A stretch of 23,782 nt of DNA from an uncultured Asticcacaulis sp. (GTDB lineage: Bacteria > Pseudomonadota > Alphaproteobacteria > Caulobacterales > Caulobacteraceae): NCBI GenBank assembly GCA_946480525.1, contig CAMLLA010000011.1:1-23782 (forward strand), in the 5' to 3' direction. Positions 13,903-19,871 of this stretch are shown here, piece by piece. Under the pieces are notes generated by a model. The model saw only the letters and a program-made list of their open reading frames with translations, was not told the DNA's origin and made no database searches. The translations under genes were made by a program, and so were the position numbers. The number at the start of each line of letters is the position of its first letter. The first letter of the stretch is position 1.

Positions 13903-13919
13903 GGGGGTTTATTGCCCCC
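13903..13919 (+). terminator. Weak GC hairpin after lptB
   Basis: GGGGG (13903-13907) can pair with CCCCC around TTTATTG just after the lptB stop, without a following T-run. It merges with the start of the repeat element, so its role is doubtful. Confidence 0.3.
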
Positions 13920-14052
13920 CACCACCGCTGCGCTTCGCTGGCGGTCCCCCTCCCCATGCCTTCGGCACAGGGAGGAGAAACGAGCGCGGTCACTCCTCCC
14001 TGTCGCGAAGCGATGGGGAGGGGGACCATTTGCGTAGCAAATGGTGGTGGGG
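13917..14052. repeat. Modular palindromic repeat, copy 1
   Basis: Outer arms CCCCACCACC (13917-13926) and GGTGGTGGGG (14043-14052) enclose TCCCCCTCCCCAT / ATGGGGAGGGGGA and an inner ACAGGGAGGAG / CTCCTCCCTGT pair. Small hairpins sit between the conserved blocks, for example ATTTGC-GTA-GCAAAT on the right. Its reverse complement aligns closely with copy 2 (22247-22450). It lies between lptB and rpoN. Confidence 0.8.
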
Positions 14053-14090
14053 TTTCTTCCTTTCACCCGCACACATCGTCCCCAACTTCG

Positions 14091-14098
14091 TTAACCAT
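14091..14098 (+). promoter_or_regulatory. CtrA half-site-like motif before rpoN
   Basis: TTAACCAT, followed by ATTTACCC, lies 108 bp before the rpoN ATG and outside the repeat. It may be part of the rpoN promoter region. The full TTAA-N7-TTAA pattern is not met. Confidence 0.35.
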
Positions 14099-14205
14099 AT
14101 TTACCCGCTGTTCACCCCTTTGCCCCACCTTGCAAAAGTCGGTCCCCGGCAAGACTTTAGTGATTAATTTCGGTCATAGTGCCGGCAATTAATCGGGATG
14201 ACGGA

Positions 14206-15732
14206 ATGGCGCTCGGACAAAGGCTCGAAATCAGGCAGGGACAGGGGCTGGTTATTACGCCCCAGCTGCAGCAGGCGATCAAGCTGCTGCAATTGTCGAA
14301 TCTTGAGCTTGAGGCCGTTATCGAGGCTGAGCTGGAACGCAATCCACTCTTGCAGCGTGAGGACGGCGATGGCCCGGCCGACACGACCCAGGAAATCGAC
14401 GCAGCCCCCGACGGCGACAAGGACTATGAATCGCGCGAGCTGGAGCTGACCGACCGCGATACGGCCGCCGCCAATAACGACATCGATGCGTCCGCCTCCG
14501 ACGTCTATGGTGACGATGAGCCCGTTGTGCGCGAACGCGAATCCGCAGCCGCGGACGCCAGCGAAGGCCCCATGGTCGACTGGTCCAAGGCCGGCAAGGG
14601 CGGCAGTGGCTTCGATGGTGACGACGACAGCCTGGAACGGTCTTTGTCGCGCGAAAAGACACTCAACGAACACCTGACCGACCAGGCGCTGATCGCGCAT
14701 TTTTCGGCGCCGGAAATGGCCATCGCCCAGATCCTGATCGATGCGGTCGATGAGGCCGGCTATATGCGGGCCTCACTGGAAGAAATCGCTGACCGCATGG
14801 GCTGTGAGCTCGATCTGGTTCAGAAGGTTCTGAGCGTCTGCCAGGGCTTTGAGCCGACCGGTATCATGGCGACCTCTGTGCCGGAATGCCTGAAGCTGCA
14901 GTTGATCGAGCGCAACCGCTTCGACCCGGCCATGGCCGTGCTGCTCGACAATCTTGAAATGCTGGCGCGCCGCGATCTCAGCGCTCTGCGCAAAGCGTGC
15001 GGCGTCGACGACGAAGACATGGCAGAGATGATTTCGGAACTGAAATCGCTCAATCCGCGTCCGGGCGCCCAGTTCGACACGGAACCGTCGCACGCCGTTG
15101 TTCCCGACGTCTTCGTCCGCTCGGATGCGGCGGGCGGCTGGCGCATCGACCTGAATTCCGATACCCTGCCGCGTATCCTGATCGACCAGAAGTATCAGGC
15201 AAAGGTGTCGTCCGCGGCCCGCAGCGAAGCCGACAAGAGCTATCTCAACGAGTGTCTGAGCCAGGCCAACTGGCTGATCAAGAGCCTGGACCAGCGCGCC
15301 CGCACCATCCTCAAGGTGTCGGCGGAGATCGTGCGTCAGCAGGATAGCTTCTTTGTCTACGGCGTCGAATATCTGCGGCCGCTGAATCTCAAGACGGTGG
15401 CCGAAGCCGTCGGCATGCACGAATCGACCATAAGCCGCGTCACTTCGAACAAGTACATTGCGACACCGCGCGGGGTGTTCGAACTGAAGTTCTTCTTCAC
15501 CTCGTCGATCGCGTCTTCGGACGGCACGGCGGCCCATTCCGCCGAAAGCGTTCGTCACAAGATCAAGAGCCTGATCGACGGGGAAAAGGCGACCGGCGAA
15601 ATCCTCAGCGACGACCGCATCGTCGAAATCCTGAAAGAGGCCGGAGTCGATATCGCACGCCGCACTGTGGCAAAATATCGCGAGGCCCTGCGCATCCCTT
15701 CATCGGTCGAGCGCAAGCGCCAGACGCGTTGA
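14206..15732 (+). CDS. rpoN: RNA polymerase sigma-54 factor
   Basis: RpoN directs RNA polymerase to -24/-12 promoters that need an AAA+ activator; in Caulobacter relatives it serves flagellar, stalk and nitrogen genes. The 508-residue product has the Gln/Leu-rich activator region (GQRLEIRQGQGLVITPQLQQAIKLLQLSNLELEAVIEAELERNPLLQ, 4-50), an acidic region II (about 55-135), the core-binding region (NEHLTDQAL... through the D-E-A-G-Y segment), the helix-turn-helix (VAEAVGMHESTISRVTSNKYIATPRG) and the exact RpoN box ARRTVAKYRE at 484-493. ATG 14206 (MALGQRLEIRQGQ) is the family start; an in-frame GTG at 14179 would add nine residues. The gap to lptB (305 bp) carries a repeat and a possible CtrA half-site, suggesting an own promoter. 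hpf and ptsN follow, the usual arrangement. Confidence 0.97.
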   Translation: MALGQRLEIRQGQGLVITPQLQQAIKLLQLSNLELEAVIEAELERNPLLQREDGDGPADTTQEIDAAPDGDKDYESRELELTDRDTAAANNDIDASASDVYGDDEPVVRERESAAADASEGPMVDWSKAGKGGSGFDGDDDSLERSLSREKTLNEHLTDQALIAHFSAPEMAIAQILIDAVDEAGYMRASLEEIADRMGCELDLVQKVLSVCQGFEPTGIMATSVPECLKLQLIERNRFDPAMAVLLDNLEMLARRDLSALRKACGVDDEDMAEMISELKSLNPRPGAQFDTEPSHAVVPDVFVRSDAAGGWRIDLNSDTLPRILIDQKYQAKVSSAARSEADKSYLNECLSQANWLIKSLDQRARTILKVSAEIVRQQDSFFVYGVEYLRPLNLKTVAEAVGMHESTISRVTSNKYIATPRGVFELKFFFTSSIASSDGTAAHSAESVRHKIKSLIDGEKATGEILSDDRIVEILKEAGVDIARRTVAKYREALRIPSSVERKRQTR

Positions 15733-15816
15733 GGCTGTCTCGCAAGCAACTGAATAATAAAAATAAAGCGCTTTCGACATGGCATCCTTATGTCGTCGTT
15801 TTTACCCGTACACAAA

Positions 15817-15846
15817 CGAGTGATTTTCTGCACTCGGCCCTTTTTT
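15817..15846 (+). terminator. Putative terminator of rpoN
   Basis: CGAGTG (15817-15822) pairs with CACTCG (15831-15836) around an 8-nt loop, followed by GCCC and six T residues (15841-15846). The short gap between stem and T-run makes it a moderate call. If it works, hpf needs its own promoter. Confidence 0.5.
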
Positions 15847-15907
15847 AATGGTCAGAACGGCGTAGAGTAAAATGGCCTTCGGGCATTTCCCGGGGGTTCT
15901 AAGGCGG

Positions 15908-15957
15908 CCTGCTTCATCCATGCAGGAACCGGATGTCTCCGGTGCGGGCCGCGGTTC
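15908..15957 (+). promoter_or_regulatory. Tandem hairpins in the hpf leader
   Basis: CCTGC/GCAGG (15908-15912, 15922-15926) and ACCGGA/TCCGGT (15928-15933, 15938-15943) form two adjacent hairpins. GAACC (15926-15930) could instead pair with GGTTC (15953-15957), which conflicts with the second hairpin. They lie 27-76 bp before the hpf ATG. No known riboswitch pattern is recognised. Confidence 0.35.
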
Positions 15958-15983
15958 TTATGAAGAACGGAGCGTGTCACGCT

Positions 15984-16652
15984 ATGCAAATTCAAGTCAG
16001 TGGAAAACAGTGTGAAGTCGGCGAAGCCCTCACTCAACGCATTCAGGACGAGCTGAATGCCGGCATCGCCAAGTATTTTGACCGTGGCGGCACCACGGCG
16101 GAAGTCACTATTTCCAAGGAAGGATATATGTTCAGGGCGGACTGTTTCGTCCGGCTTGCCTCCGGCCAGGTACTTGTTTCGCATGCATTCGGCGGGGACG
16201 CCCATTCGGCCTTTACCGGCACACTCGACCATATGGAAAAGCGCGTGCGACGCTATAAGAACCGCCTGAAGCAGCATCACCACGGCACGCCGGTCAAGGA
16301 AGAAGTCGCTAATGTCACCGTGCTGCGCAGCGCGCCTGCCGATGTTGAGGTGGACGACGAATTCGACGACGGCATGGACCACGAATCGCCACCCCAGGCC
16401 ATGATTATCGCCGAAACCGAGCAGGCGCTGCGGACACTGTCCGTACCGGCAGCGGTCGCGGAGCTGGAGCTGTCCAACTATCCGCTCATCATGTTCCGTA
16501 ACGCCGCACACGGCGGCTTGTCCGTGCTGTATCGCCGTCCGGACGGCAATATCGGCTGGATCGACCCCGAACGGACCGTGAATGGCAAGGCCGCCAAGGC
16601 CAACGGCAAGGCTGATACGTCGGCGCCGGCACAATCCGCCGCCGTCATGTAA
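15984..16652 (+). CDS. hpf: Ribosome hibernation promoting factor, long form
   Basis: Long HPF binds the 30S decoding region and, through its C-terminal domain, pairs ribosomes into inactive 100S dimers in starvation. The 222-residue product has the N-terminal S30AE domain (MQIQVSGKQCEVGEALTQRIQDELNAGIAKYFDRGGTTAEVTISKEGYMFRADCFV, ending in HMEKRVRRYKNRLKQHHH near 105), an acidic linker, and the C-terminal dimerisation domain (YPLIMFRNAAHGGLSVLYRRPDGNIGWIDPE), then an Ala/Lys/Asn-rich tail. ATG 15984 is the usual family start; the in-frame ATG at 15960 is possible but less typical. The ribosome site is weak (CGGAG, 13 bases away). Its place between rpoN and ptsN is conserved in alphaproteobacteria and many other proteobacteria. 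Confidence 0.95.
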   Translation: MQIQVSGKQCEVGEALTQRIQDELNAGIAKYFDRGGTTAEVTISKEGYMFRADCFVRLASGQVLVSHAFGGDAHSAFTGTLDHMEKRVRRYKNRLKQHHHGTPVKEEVANVTVLRSAPADVEVDDEFDDGMDHESPPQAMIIAETEQALRTLSVPAAVAELELSNYPLIMFRNAAHGGLSVLYRRPDGNIGWIDPERTVNGKAAKANGKADTSAPAQSAAVM

Positions 16653-16664
16653 CAAAGACTTCAC

Positions 16665-16721
16665 GCCGGGCGGGTTGACGCGGACAGCGCGCCCGGCTAA
16701 TGCCTCCCCGGCAAGCCGGGG
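16665..16721. promoter_or_regulatory. Two adjacent hairpins between hpf and ptsN
   Basis: GCCGGGCG (16665-16672) pairs with CGCCCGGC (16690-16697), and CCCCGGC (16706-16712) with GCCGGGG (16715-16721) across AA. The first may attenuate read-through from hpf, and the second lies 36 bp before the ptsN start. Neither has a T-run. Confidence 0.4.
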
Positions 16722-16756
16722 GGCTGAAGCATTATAACGCCGCGCATGGATTTGTT

Positions 16757-17221
16757 ATGTTTTTGACGAGTTTGCTGGATCGCCATGGTATCAATGGCAA
16801 TGTCAGCGTGAATTCCAAGCGTCAGGCTCTCCAGGTCATCGCAGACGTTGCTGCGCGGCAGCTTGGACTCGATTCCGCAACGATCCATCATGCACTCCTT
16901 GAGCGTGAAAAGCTGGGCTCGACCGGGGTTGGCATGGGCGTTGCCGTGCCGCACGCGGCGTTGCCGGGGCTGGATCGCATGCATGGCGTATTCCTGCGCC
17001 TCGAAGCCGCCATTGACTATGAAGCTATTGATGATCGTCCGGTCGACCTGATCTTCGCCCTGCTGGCGCCCGAGGATGCCGGTACGGAGCATTTGCGAGC
17101 GCTTGCCAAGGTATCGCGCGTCCTGCGTCAAAAGGACCTCCGCGATCAGCTGCGCGCCGTCGACAGCAATGATGCGCTTTATTCTTTGCTGATCGGCATG
17201 GCGGATTCCAACGCCGCTTAG
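16757..17221 (+). CDS. ptsN: Nitrogen-regulatory PTS EIIA protein PtsN
   Basis: PtsN (EIIA-Ntr) is the final phosphoryl acceptor of the nitrogen-related PTS (PtsP-PtsO-PtsN); it adjusts potassium uptake, ppGpp and other functions by protein contact. The 154-residue product starts MFLTSLLDRHGINGNVSVNSKRQALQVIADVAAR, typical of the family. The phosphorylated histidine is H66 in STGVGMGVAVPHAALPGL. The later sections DRPVDLIFALLAPEDAGTEHLRALAKVSRVL and LRAVDSNDALYSLL are also standard. ATG 16757 is the family start but has a poor ribosome site; the hairpins at 16665-16721 may be part of its control. Downstream is a structured palindromic element, then the opposing hsp20 gene. Confidence 0.96.
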   Translation: MFLTSLLDRHGINGNVSVNSKRQALQVIADVAARQLGLDSATIHHALLEREKLGSTGVGMGVAVPHAALPGLDRMHGVFLRLEAAIDYEAIDDRPVDLIFALLAPEDAGTEHLRALAKVSRVLRQKDLRDQLRAVDSNDALYSLLIGMADSNAA

Positions 17222-17249
17222 AGTTTGGAACTACCGGAATAAAAGCGAA

Positions 17250-17444
17250 TCCACAGATGCACACAGATGGATGCGCTTACGCGCATCGACACAGATAATC
17301 TGTGCAGGGTGAAACGTTCTCATAGACAGGTATAAAATCCCGACGGCGCATAGCGCCGTCATTCTCCCAGGTCATTTGCGCTTCATTTCCACAACCACGG
17401 ATTATCTGTGCGCTGCGAAGCAGCGATCTGTGTGCATCTGTGGA
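17250..17444. repeat. 195-bp palindromic element with four-way junction geometry
   Basis: Outer arms of 19 bp (17250-17268 and 17426-17444, TCCACAGATGCACACAGAT and its exact complement) enclose hairpin 1 (GATGCGC/GCGCATC, 17270-17287), inner arms CACAGATAATC/GATTATCTGTG (17290-17300, 17400-17410) and hairpin 3 (CGCTGC/GCAGCG, 17411-17425). Inside the inner arms is hairpin 2, GACGGCGC/GCGCCGTC (17342-17360). The junction has almost no unpaired bases. It lies between the convergent ptsN and hsp20 genes. Confidence 0.75.
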
Positions 17445-17460
17445 GAATATTTTCTGAAAG

Positions 17461-17877
17461 TCAGACCACGCTGATCGGTATGATCTGGACCTCATCGGGC
17501 AGTTCCGGACGGACCAGGTCGATATGCAGCAGGCCGTAGGCCAGTTCCGCACCCTTGACCTCGAAACCATCACTAAGCACGAAACCGCGATTGAAGGCGC
17601 GCAGGCCGATGCCGCGGTGCAGGAACTCCCGCGCTTCCGGCTCTCCAGGGCGCTCCCTGGTGGCGATGACCATAAGCTGGCGGCCCTTGACCTCGACGCG
17701 CAGCTGGTCTCGCGTGAAGCCGGCTACGGCGATGCTGATGCGGATATGGTCGGGCGTCACCTGTTCGACATTGTACGGCGGATAGTTGTCGTGGGCGCGA
17801 CCGACGCGTTCGATCATCAGGCGCATGTCGTCGAAGCCGAGCAGGAACGGGCTATCGAAGACTACAGTCCGGCTCAT
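17461..17877 (-). CDS. Small heat-shock protein, Hsp20/IbpA class
   Basis: Small heat-shock proteins hold unfolding proteins in a refoldable state without ATP. The 138-residue product has the class A alphaproteobacterial pattern: YPPYNVEQVTPDHIRISIAVAGF at the start of the alpha-crystallin domain (about 33-55), LRVEVKGRQLMVIATRER, the loop with FLHRGIGLRAFNRGFVLSDG, and the closing AELAYGLLHIDLVRPELPDEVQIIPISV. The final I-x-I-type motif (IIPISVV) needed for oligomers is present. It starts 3 bp after the alpha/beta hydrolase stop, so it is translated from a shared message. No ROSE-type RNA thermometer can be placed before it, unlike many alphaproteobacterial hsp20 genes, so control may lie at the upstream promoter. 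The palindromic element follows its 3' end. Confidence 0.93.
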   Translation of the reverse strand: MSRTVVFDSPFLLGFDDMRLMIERVGRAHDNYPPYNVEQVTPDHIRISIAVAGFTRDQLRVEVKGRQLMVIATRERPGEPEAREFLHRGIGLRAFNRGFVLSDGFEVKGAELAYGLLHIDLVRPELPDEVQIIPISVV

Positions 17878-17880
17878 AGG

Positions 17881-18792
17881 TTAGCCCTGGCTCTCCAGGA
17901 AGTCGGTAATCGCCGCACGCGCTGTCGGCTCGGTCAGCATGGGCGCGTGGCCGACATAGTCGATGTCGACGCGTTTGAAGTCGGTGGACATCAGCGCCAT
18001 CTGCTCGGCTTCGGCCTCTTCCAGCAGATCCGACAGGGCGCCGCGCACCAGCAGGACGCGGCGGCCGGTCGCCAGGCTGACATAGCACGGCGCCATGTCG
18101 TAGGTGCTGGACGTTACCGTCACGCTCTTGAAGGCCTCGGTGATGCGCGGGTCATAGGCCAGGCGCAGCAATCCGTCGCGGCCCTTGATGAAGACACGCT
18201 TGGCGAACTTTTGCCAGTCCGACGGCGAATAGTTGGGGAAGGCGATGCGATTGGCTTCGGCGATATAGACGGCGGCGTCATGCCAGTTCTTGAAGACCTG
18301 ATGCGATTGCGCCGCGTAGGACGAAATGCGCGCCAGCCCCTTGGACGACAGGACCGGGCCGACATCGTTGAGCACTGCGGCCTTGATCAGGGTCGGACGC
18401 AGGGTCGACAGCACCATGGTGATCAGTCCGCCCATCGACGTCCCAACGAAGATCGCCTGGCCGATGCCCATGGAATCGCACAGATCCAGGATATCGCGGG
18501 CATAGGTCCAGATGTGGTAGTTCATCGGGTCCTGGTCTTTTTCCGACAGGCCGCGGCCGCGGATATCGGGCACGATGACGCGGCGGTCGAGCGCGGCGAT
18601 ATAGGGGGCGACGTCTTCGAAATCGGCGGAATTGCGCGTCAGGCCGTGCAGACAGATGACCGGCAGGCGCACGCGGCCCGGGCTGGCCGGATAGTCGCGG
18701 GCGTAGAGGCGAAGGCCATCGTCGGTTGACCACCACCGGTCCTGATAGGCCGGCGGTTTTCGCAACAGGAGACCGCGATCGGAAGGATGCAT
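17881..18792 (-). CDS. Alpha/beta hydrolase
   Basis: The 303-residue product is a classical alpha/beta-fold hydrolase. The oxyanion segment LHGLTRNSADFEDV lies at 48-61, the nucleophile S119 in FVGTSMGGLITM, the acid is probably D255 (VRGALSDLL) and the base H282 (VGHAPML). The DIRGRGLSEKDQDPMNYHIWTYARDILDL block is often seen in esterase or lactonase-like members. The substrate is unknown. ATG 18792 was chosen because GAGGCAGGTGAA precedes it; a TTG at 18846 would add 18 hydrophilic residues and has its own weaker site. Its stop is 3 bp from hsp20, so the two are co-expressed. Pairing a hydrolase with an Hsp20 is not a standard operon that I know of. Confidence 0.9.
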   Translation of the reverse strand: MHPSDRGLLLRKPPAYQDRWWSTDDGLRLYARDYPASPGRVRLPVICLHGLTRNSADFEDVAPYIAALDRRVIVPDIRGRGLSEKDQDPMNYHIWTYARDILDLCDSMGIGQAIFVGTSMGGLITMVLSTLRPTLIKAAVLNDVGPVLSSKGLARISSYAAQSHQVFKNWHDAAVYIAEANRIAFPNYSPSDWQKFAKRVFIKGRDGLLRLAYDPRITEAFKSVTVTSSTYDMAPCYVSLATGRRVLLVRGALSDLLEEAEAEQMALMSTDFKRVDIDYVGHAPMLTEPTARAAITDFLESQG

Positions 18793-19120
18793 TTCACCTG
18801 CCTCATGATCCGGCTGGCGCTGCGACGACGGTTTCAGACTGAGCAAGAGGCCACCTGATTGGGGAAAAGTTAACCCTGGTTGATGATTCTTTACAGCAAT
18901 TCACTCATTTTGCGCGTAAAAAATGCATGATCGACGGTTACGGCGGAGCTCGTCTTGCTTTTCGCCGGCACTGTGGCTATGAGGCGGCATCGGGCCGCTC
19001 AGGACGGCCCGGCCCCGCGAAAGGCAAGCGCCCTCCTGACGGATGATATCCAATACGACAATCTGCTCTTTTGCGGTCTTCACGGGATGGGGAAAAGACC
19101 GGTAGCAAAGGAGATTTCCC
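18793..19120. other. Divergent intergenic region
   Basis: This region separates the minus-strand hydrolase and the plus-strand small gene, so it should hold two promoters. One clear hairpin is CGGGCCG/CGGCCCG (18991-18997, 19005-19011). A second possible stem, GGTCTT/AAGACC, lies at about 19076-19100 just before the plus-strand gene. No confident -35/-10 pair could be placed. Confidence 0.4.
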
Positions 19121-19618
19121 ATGCCTGAACAGGCAACCCTTTCCCTCGACAAGCTGAAACGCGATGCCGCGCGCCTGCTGAAACAGGCCCGGGCCGGCGA
19201 CGAGATGGCGCTCAGGCGTTTCGCATCGCTGCGCAGCCCGCCTGAGACCCTGCAACTGAAGCACGCCCTGGCGGTGGTAGCGGATGAAGCCGGTTTCGAC
19301 AGCTGGACCGAACTCAAGCAGGCGCAATCGGGGCTCGATTTTTCCGAGTTCTTCGCCGCGCCCTCACTGCGCGACAGTCTCAATCCGTGGTTCAACAATT
19401 ACGAAGAGGCGCGGGCATTCCATGCGGCCAATGGCGGTGTGCTTCTGCCCTATCGTCACCATTTCTTCGTCAGTTCGCTGGCCGTGCTGGAGCGGCTGGG
19501 CTTTGAAGCCGATCACCCTGATTGGGCCGACATAGGGTTCGACTTCGTCCGGCCGCTGTCGGAAGCCGCTCACACGCGGATCAAAACCCGTTTACAGCGC
19601 CGCTTCGGCGGTCACTAA
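19121..19618 (+). CDS. Small protein with helical 'AGD/SWxELK' N-terminal domain
   Basis: I can name only the N-terminal domain. Residues 8-65 (LDKLKRDAARLLKQARAGDEMALRRFASLRSPPETLQLKHALAVVADEAGFDSWTELKQA) match a common bacterial helical segment of form LxxLxxxAxxLLxxxRAGDxxALxRF...LxxAxxVxAxExGFxSWxxLK, often found before ankyrin repeats. The rest (66-165) has no ankyrin repeat: SLNPWFNNYEEARAFHAANGGVLLPYRHHFFVSSLAVLERLGFEADHPDWADIGFDFVRPLSEAAHTRIKTRLQRRFGG. That half is compact, with several aromatic residues and a basic tail, and looks like a small globular domain of unknown function. The start has a clear AAAGGAG site. A strong hairpin terminator follows. Expression and function are unknown. 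Confidence 0.8.
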   Translation: MPEQATLSLDKLKRDAARLLKQARAGDEMALRRFASLRSPPETLQLKHALAVVADEAGFDSWTELKQAQSGLDFSEFFAAPSLRDSLNPWFNNYEEARAFHAANGGVLLPYRHHFFVSSLAVLERLGFEADHPDWADIGFDFVRPLSEAAHTRIKTRLQRRFGGH

Positions 19619-19623
19619 CAAGG

Positions 19624-19651
19624 CAACTCCCGCTACCATTAGCGGGAGTTG
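19624..19651 (+). terminator. Hairpin terminator after the 19121 gene
   Basis: The perfect 12-bp arms CAACTCCCGCTA and TAGCGGGAGTTG surround a CCAT loop, 6 bp after the stop codon. The following ATACTATATTTG is AT-rich but not a pure T-run. Confidence 0.75.
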
Positions 19652-19704
19652 ATACTATATTTGAAAATAATTTCATTGCCGAAATTCAACGCCGTGATAG
19701 CCTG

Positions 19705-19745
19705 TAGATCGGAATGATTTTAAGTGGAATCATCATTCCGATCTA
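19705..19745. promoter_or_regulatory. 14-bp inverted repeat upstream of the GH95 gene
   Basis: TAGATCGGAATGAT (19705-19718) and its exact complement (19732-19745) are separated by 13 bp. It could be an operator-like palindrome or a leader hairpin. It is not followed by a good T-run. Confidence 0.55.
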
Positions 19746-19760
19746 AGTTTTTGCTTTGTT

Positions 19761-19804
19761 GCGATATTTTTGGCGAAAACCGCTGACACTTTTCGCCATA
19801 TCGC
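19761..19804 (+). promoter_or_regulatory. Second leader hairpin before the GH95 gene
   Basis: GCGATAT and GGCGAAAA (19761-19767, 19772-19779) pair with TTTTCGCC and ATATCGC (19790-19797, 19798-19804), with a TTTT bulge on one side and a 10-nt loop. It ends 67 bp before the ATG at 19872, so it would be inside the mRNA leader if transcription starts upstream of it. Confidence 0.5.
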
Positions 19805-19871
19805 TCTAGCGTCCGGGATGCACAAACAATCGAGAACTGGCACAAATGCCGGGACTAAAGGGATCGAAACA

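Noticed and set aside
13019..14029. 336-codon minus-strand frame across lptB and the repeat
   Set aside because: Antisense to the complete LptB ATPase and running through a palindromic repeat; no protein-like features.
15778..15795. Sigma-54 (-24/-12) promoter for hpf at TGGCATCCTTATGTC
   Set aside because: The GG is not followed by GC at the required 10-bp spacing.
17250..17444. CRISPR-like array because CACAGAT recurs several times
   Set aside because: The copies are in inverted arms, not direct repeats with equal unique spacers, and no cas genes are near.
17524..18729. 401-codon open frame on the plus strand opposite hsp20 and the hydrolase
   Set aside because: It covers two clear genes with full motifs on the other strand; its translation is repetitive in R, H, Q and D and recognises no domain.
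19770..19871. Longer TTG start for the GH95 protein
   Set aside because: It would place 34 residues before the twin-arginine signal and begin inside a hairpin; ATG 19872 has a ribosome site and starts the signal peptide.
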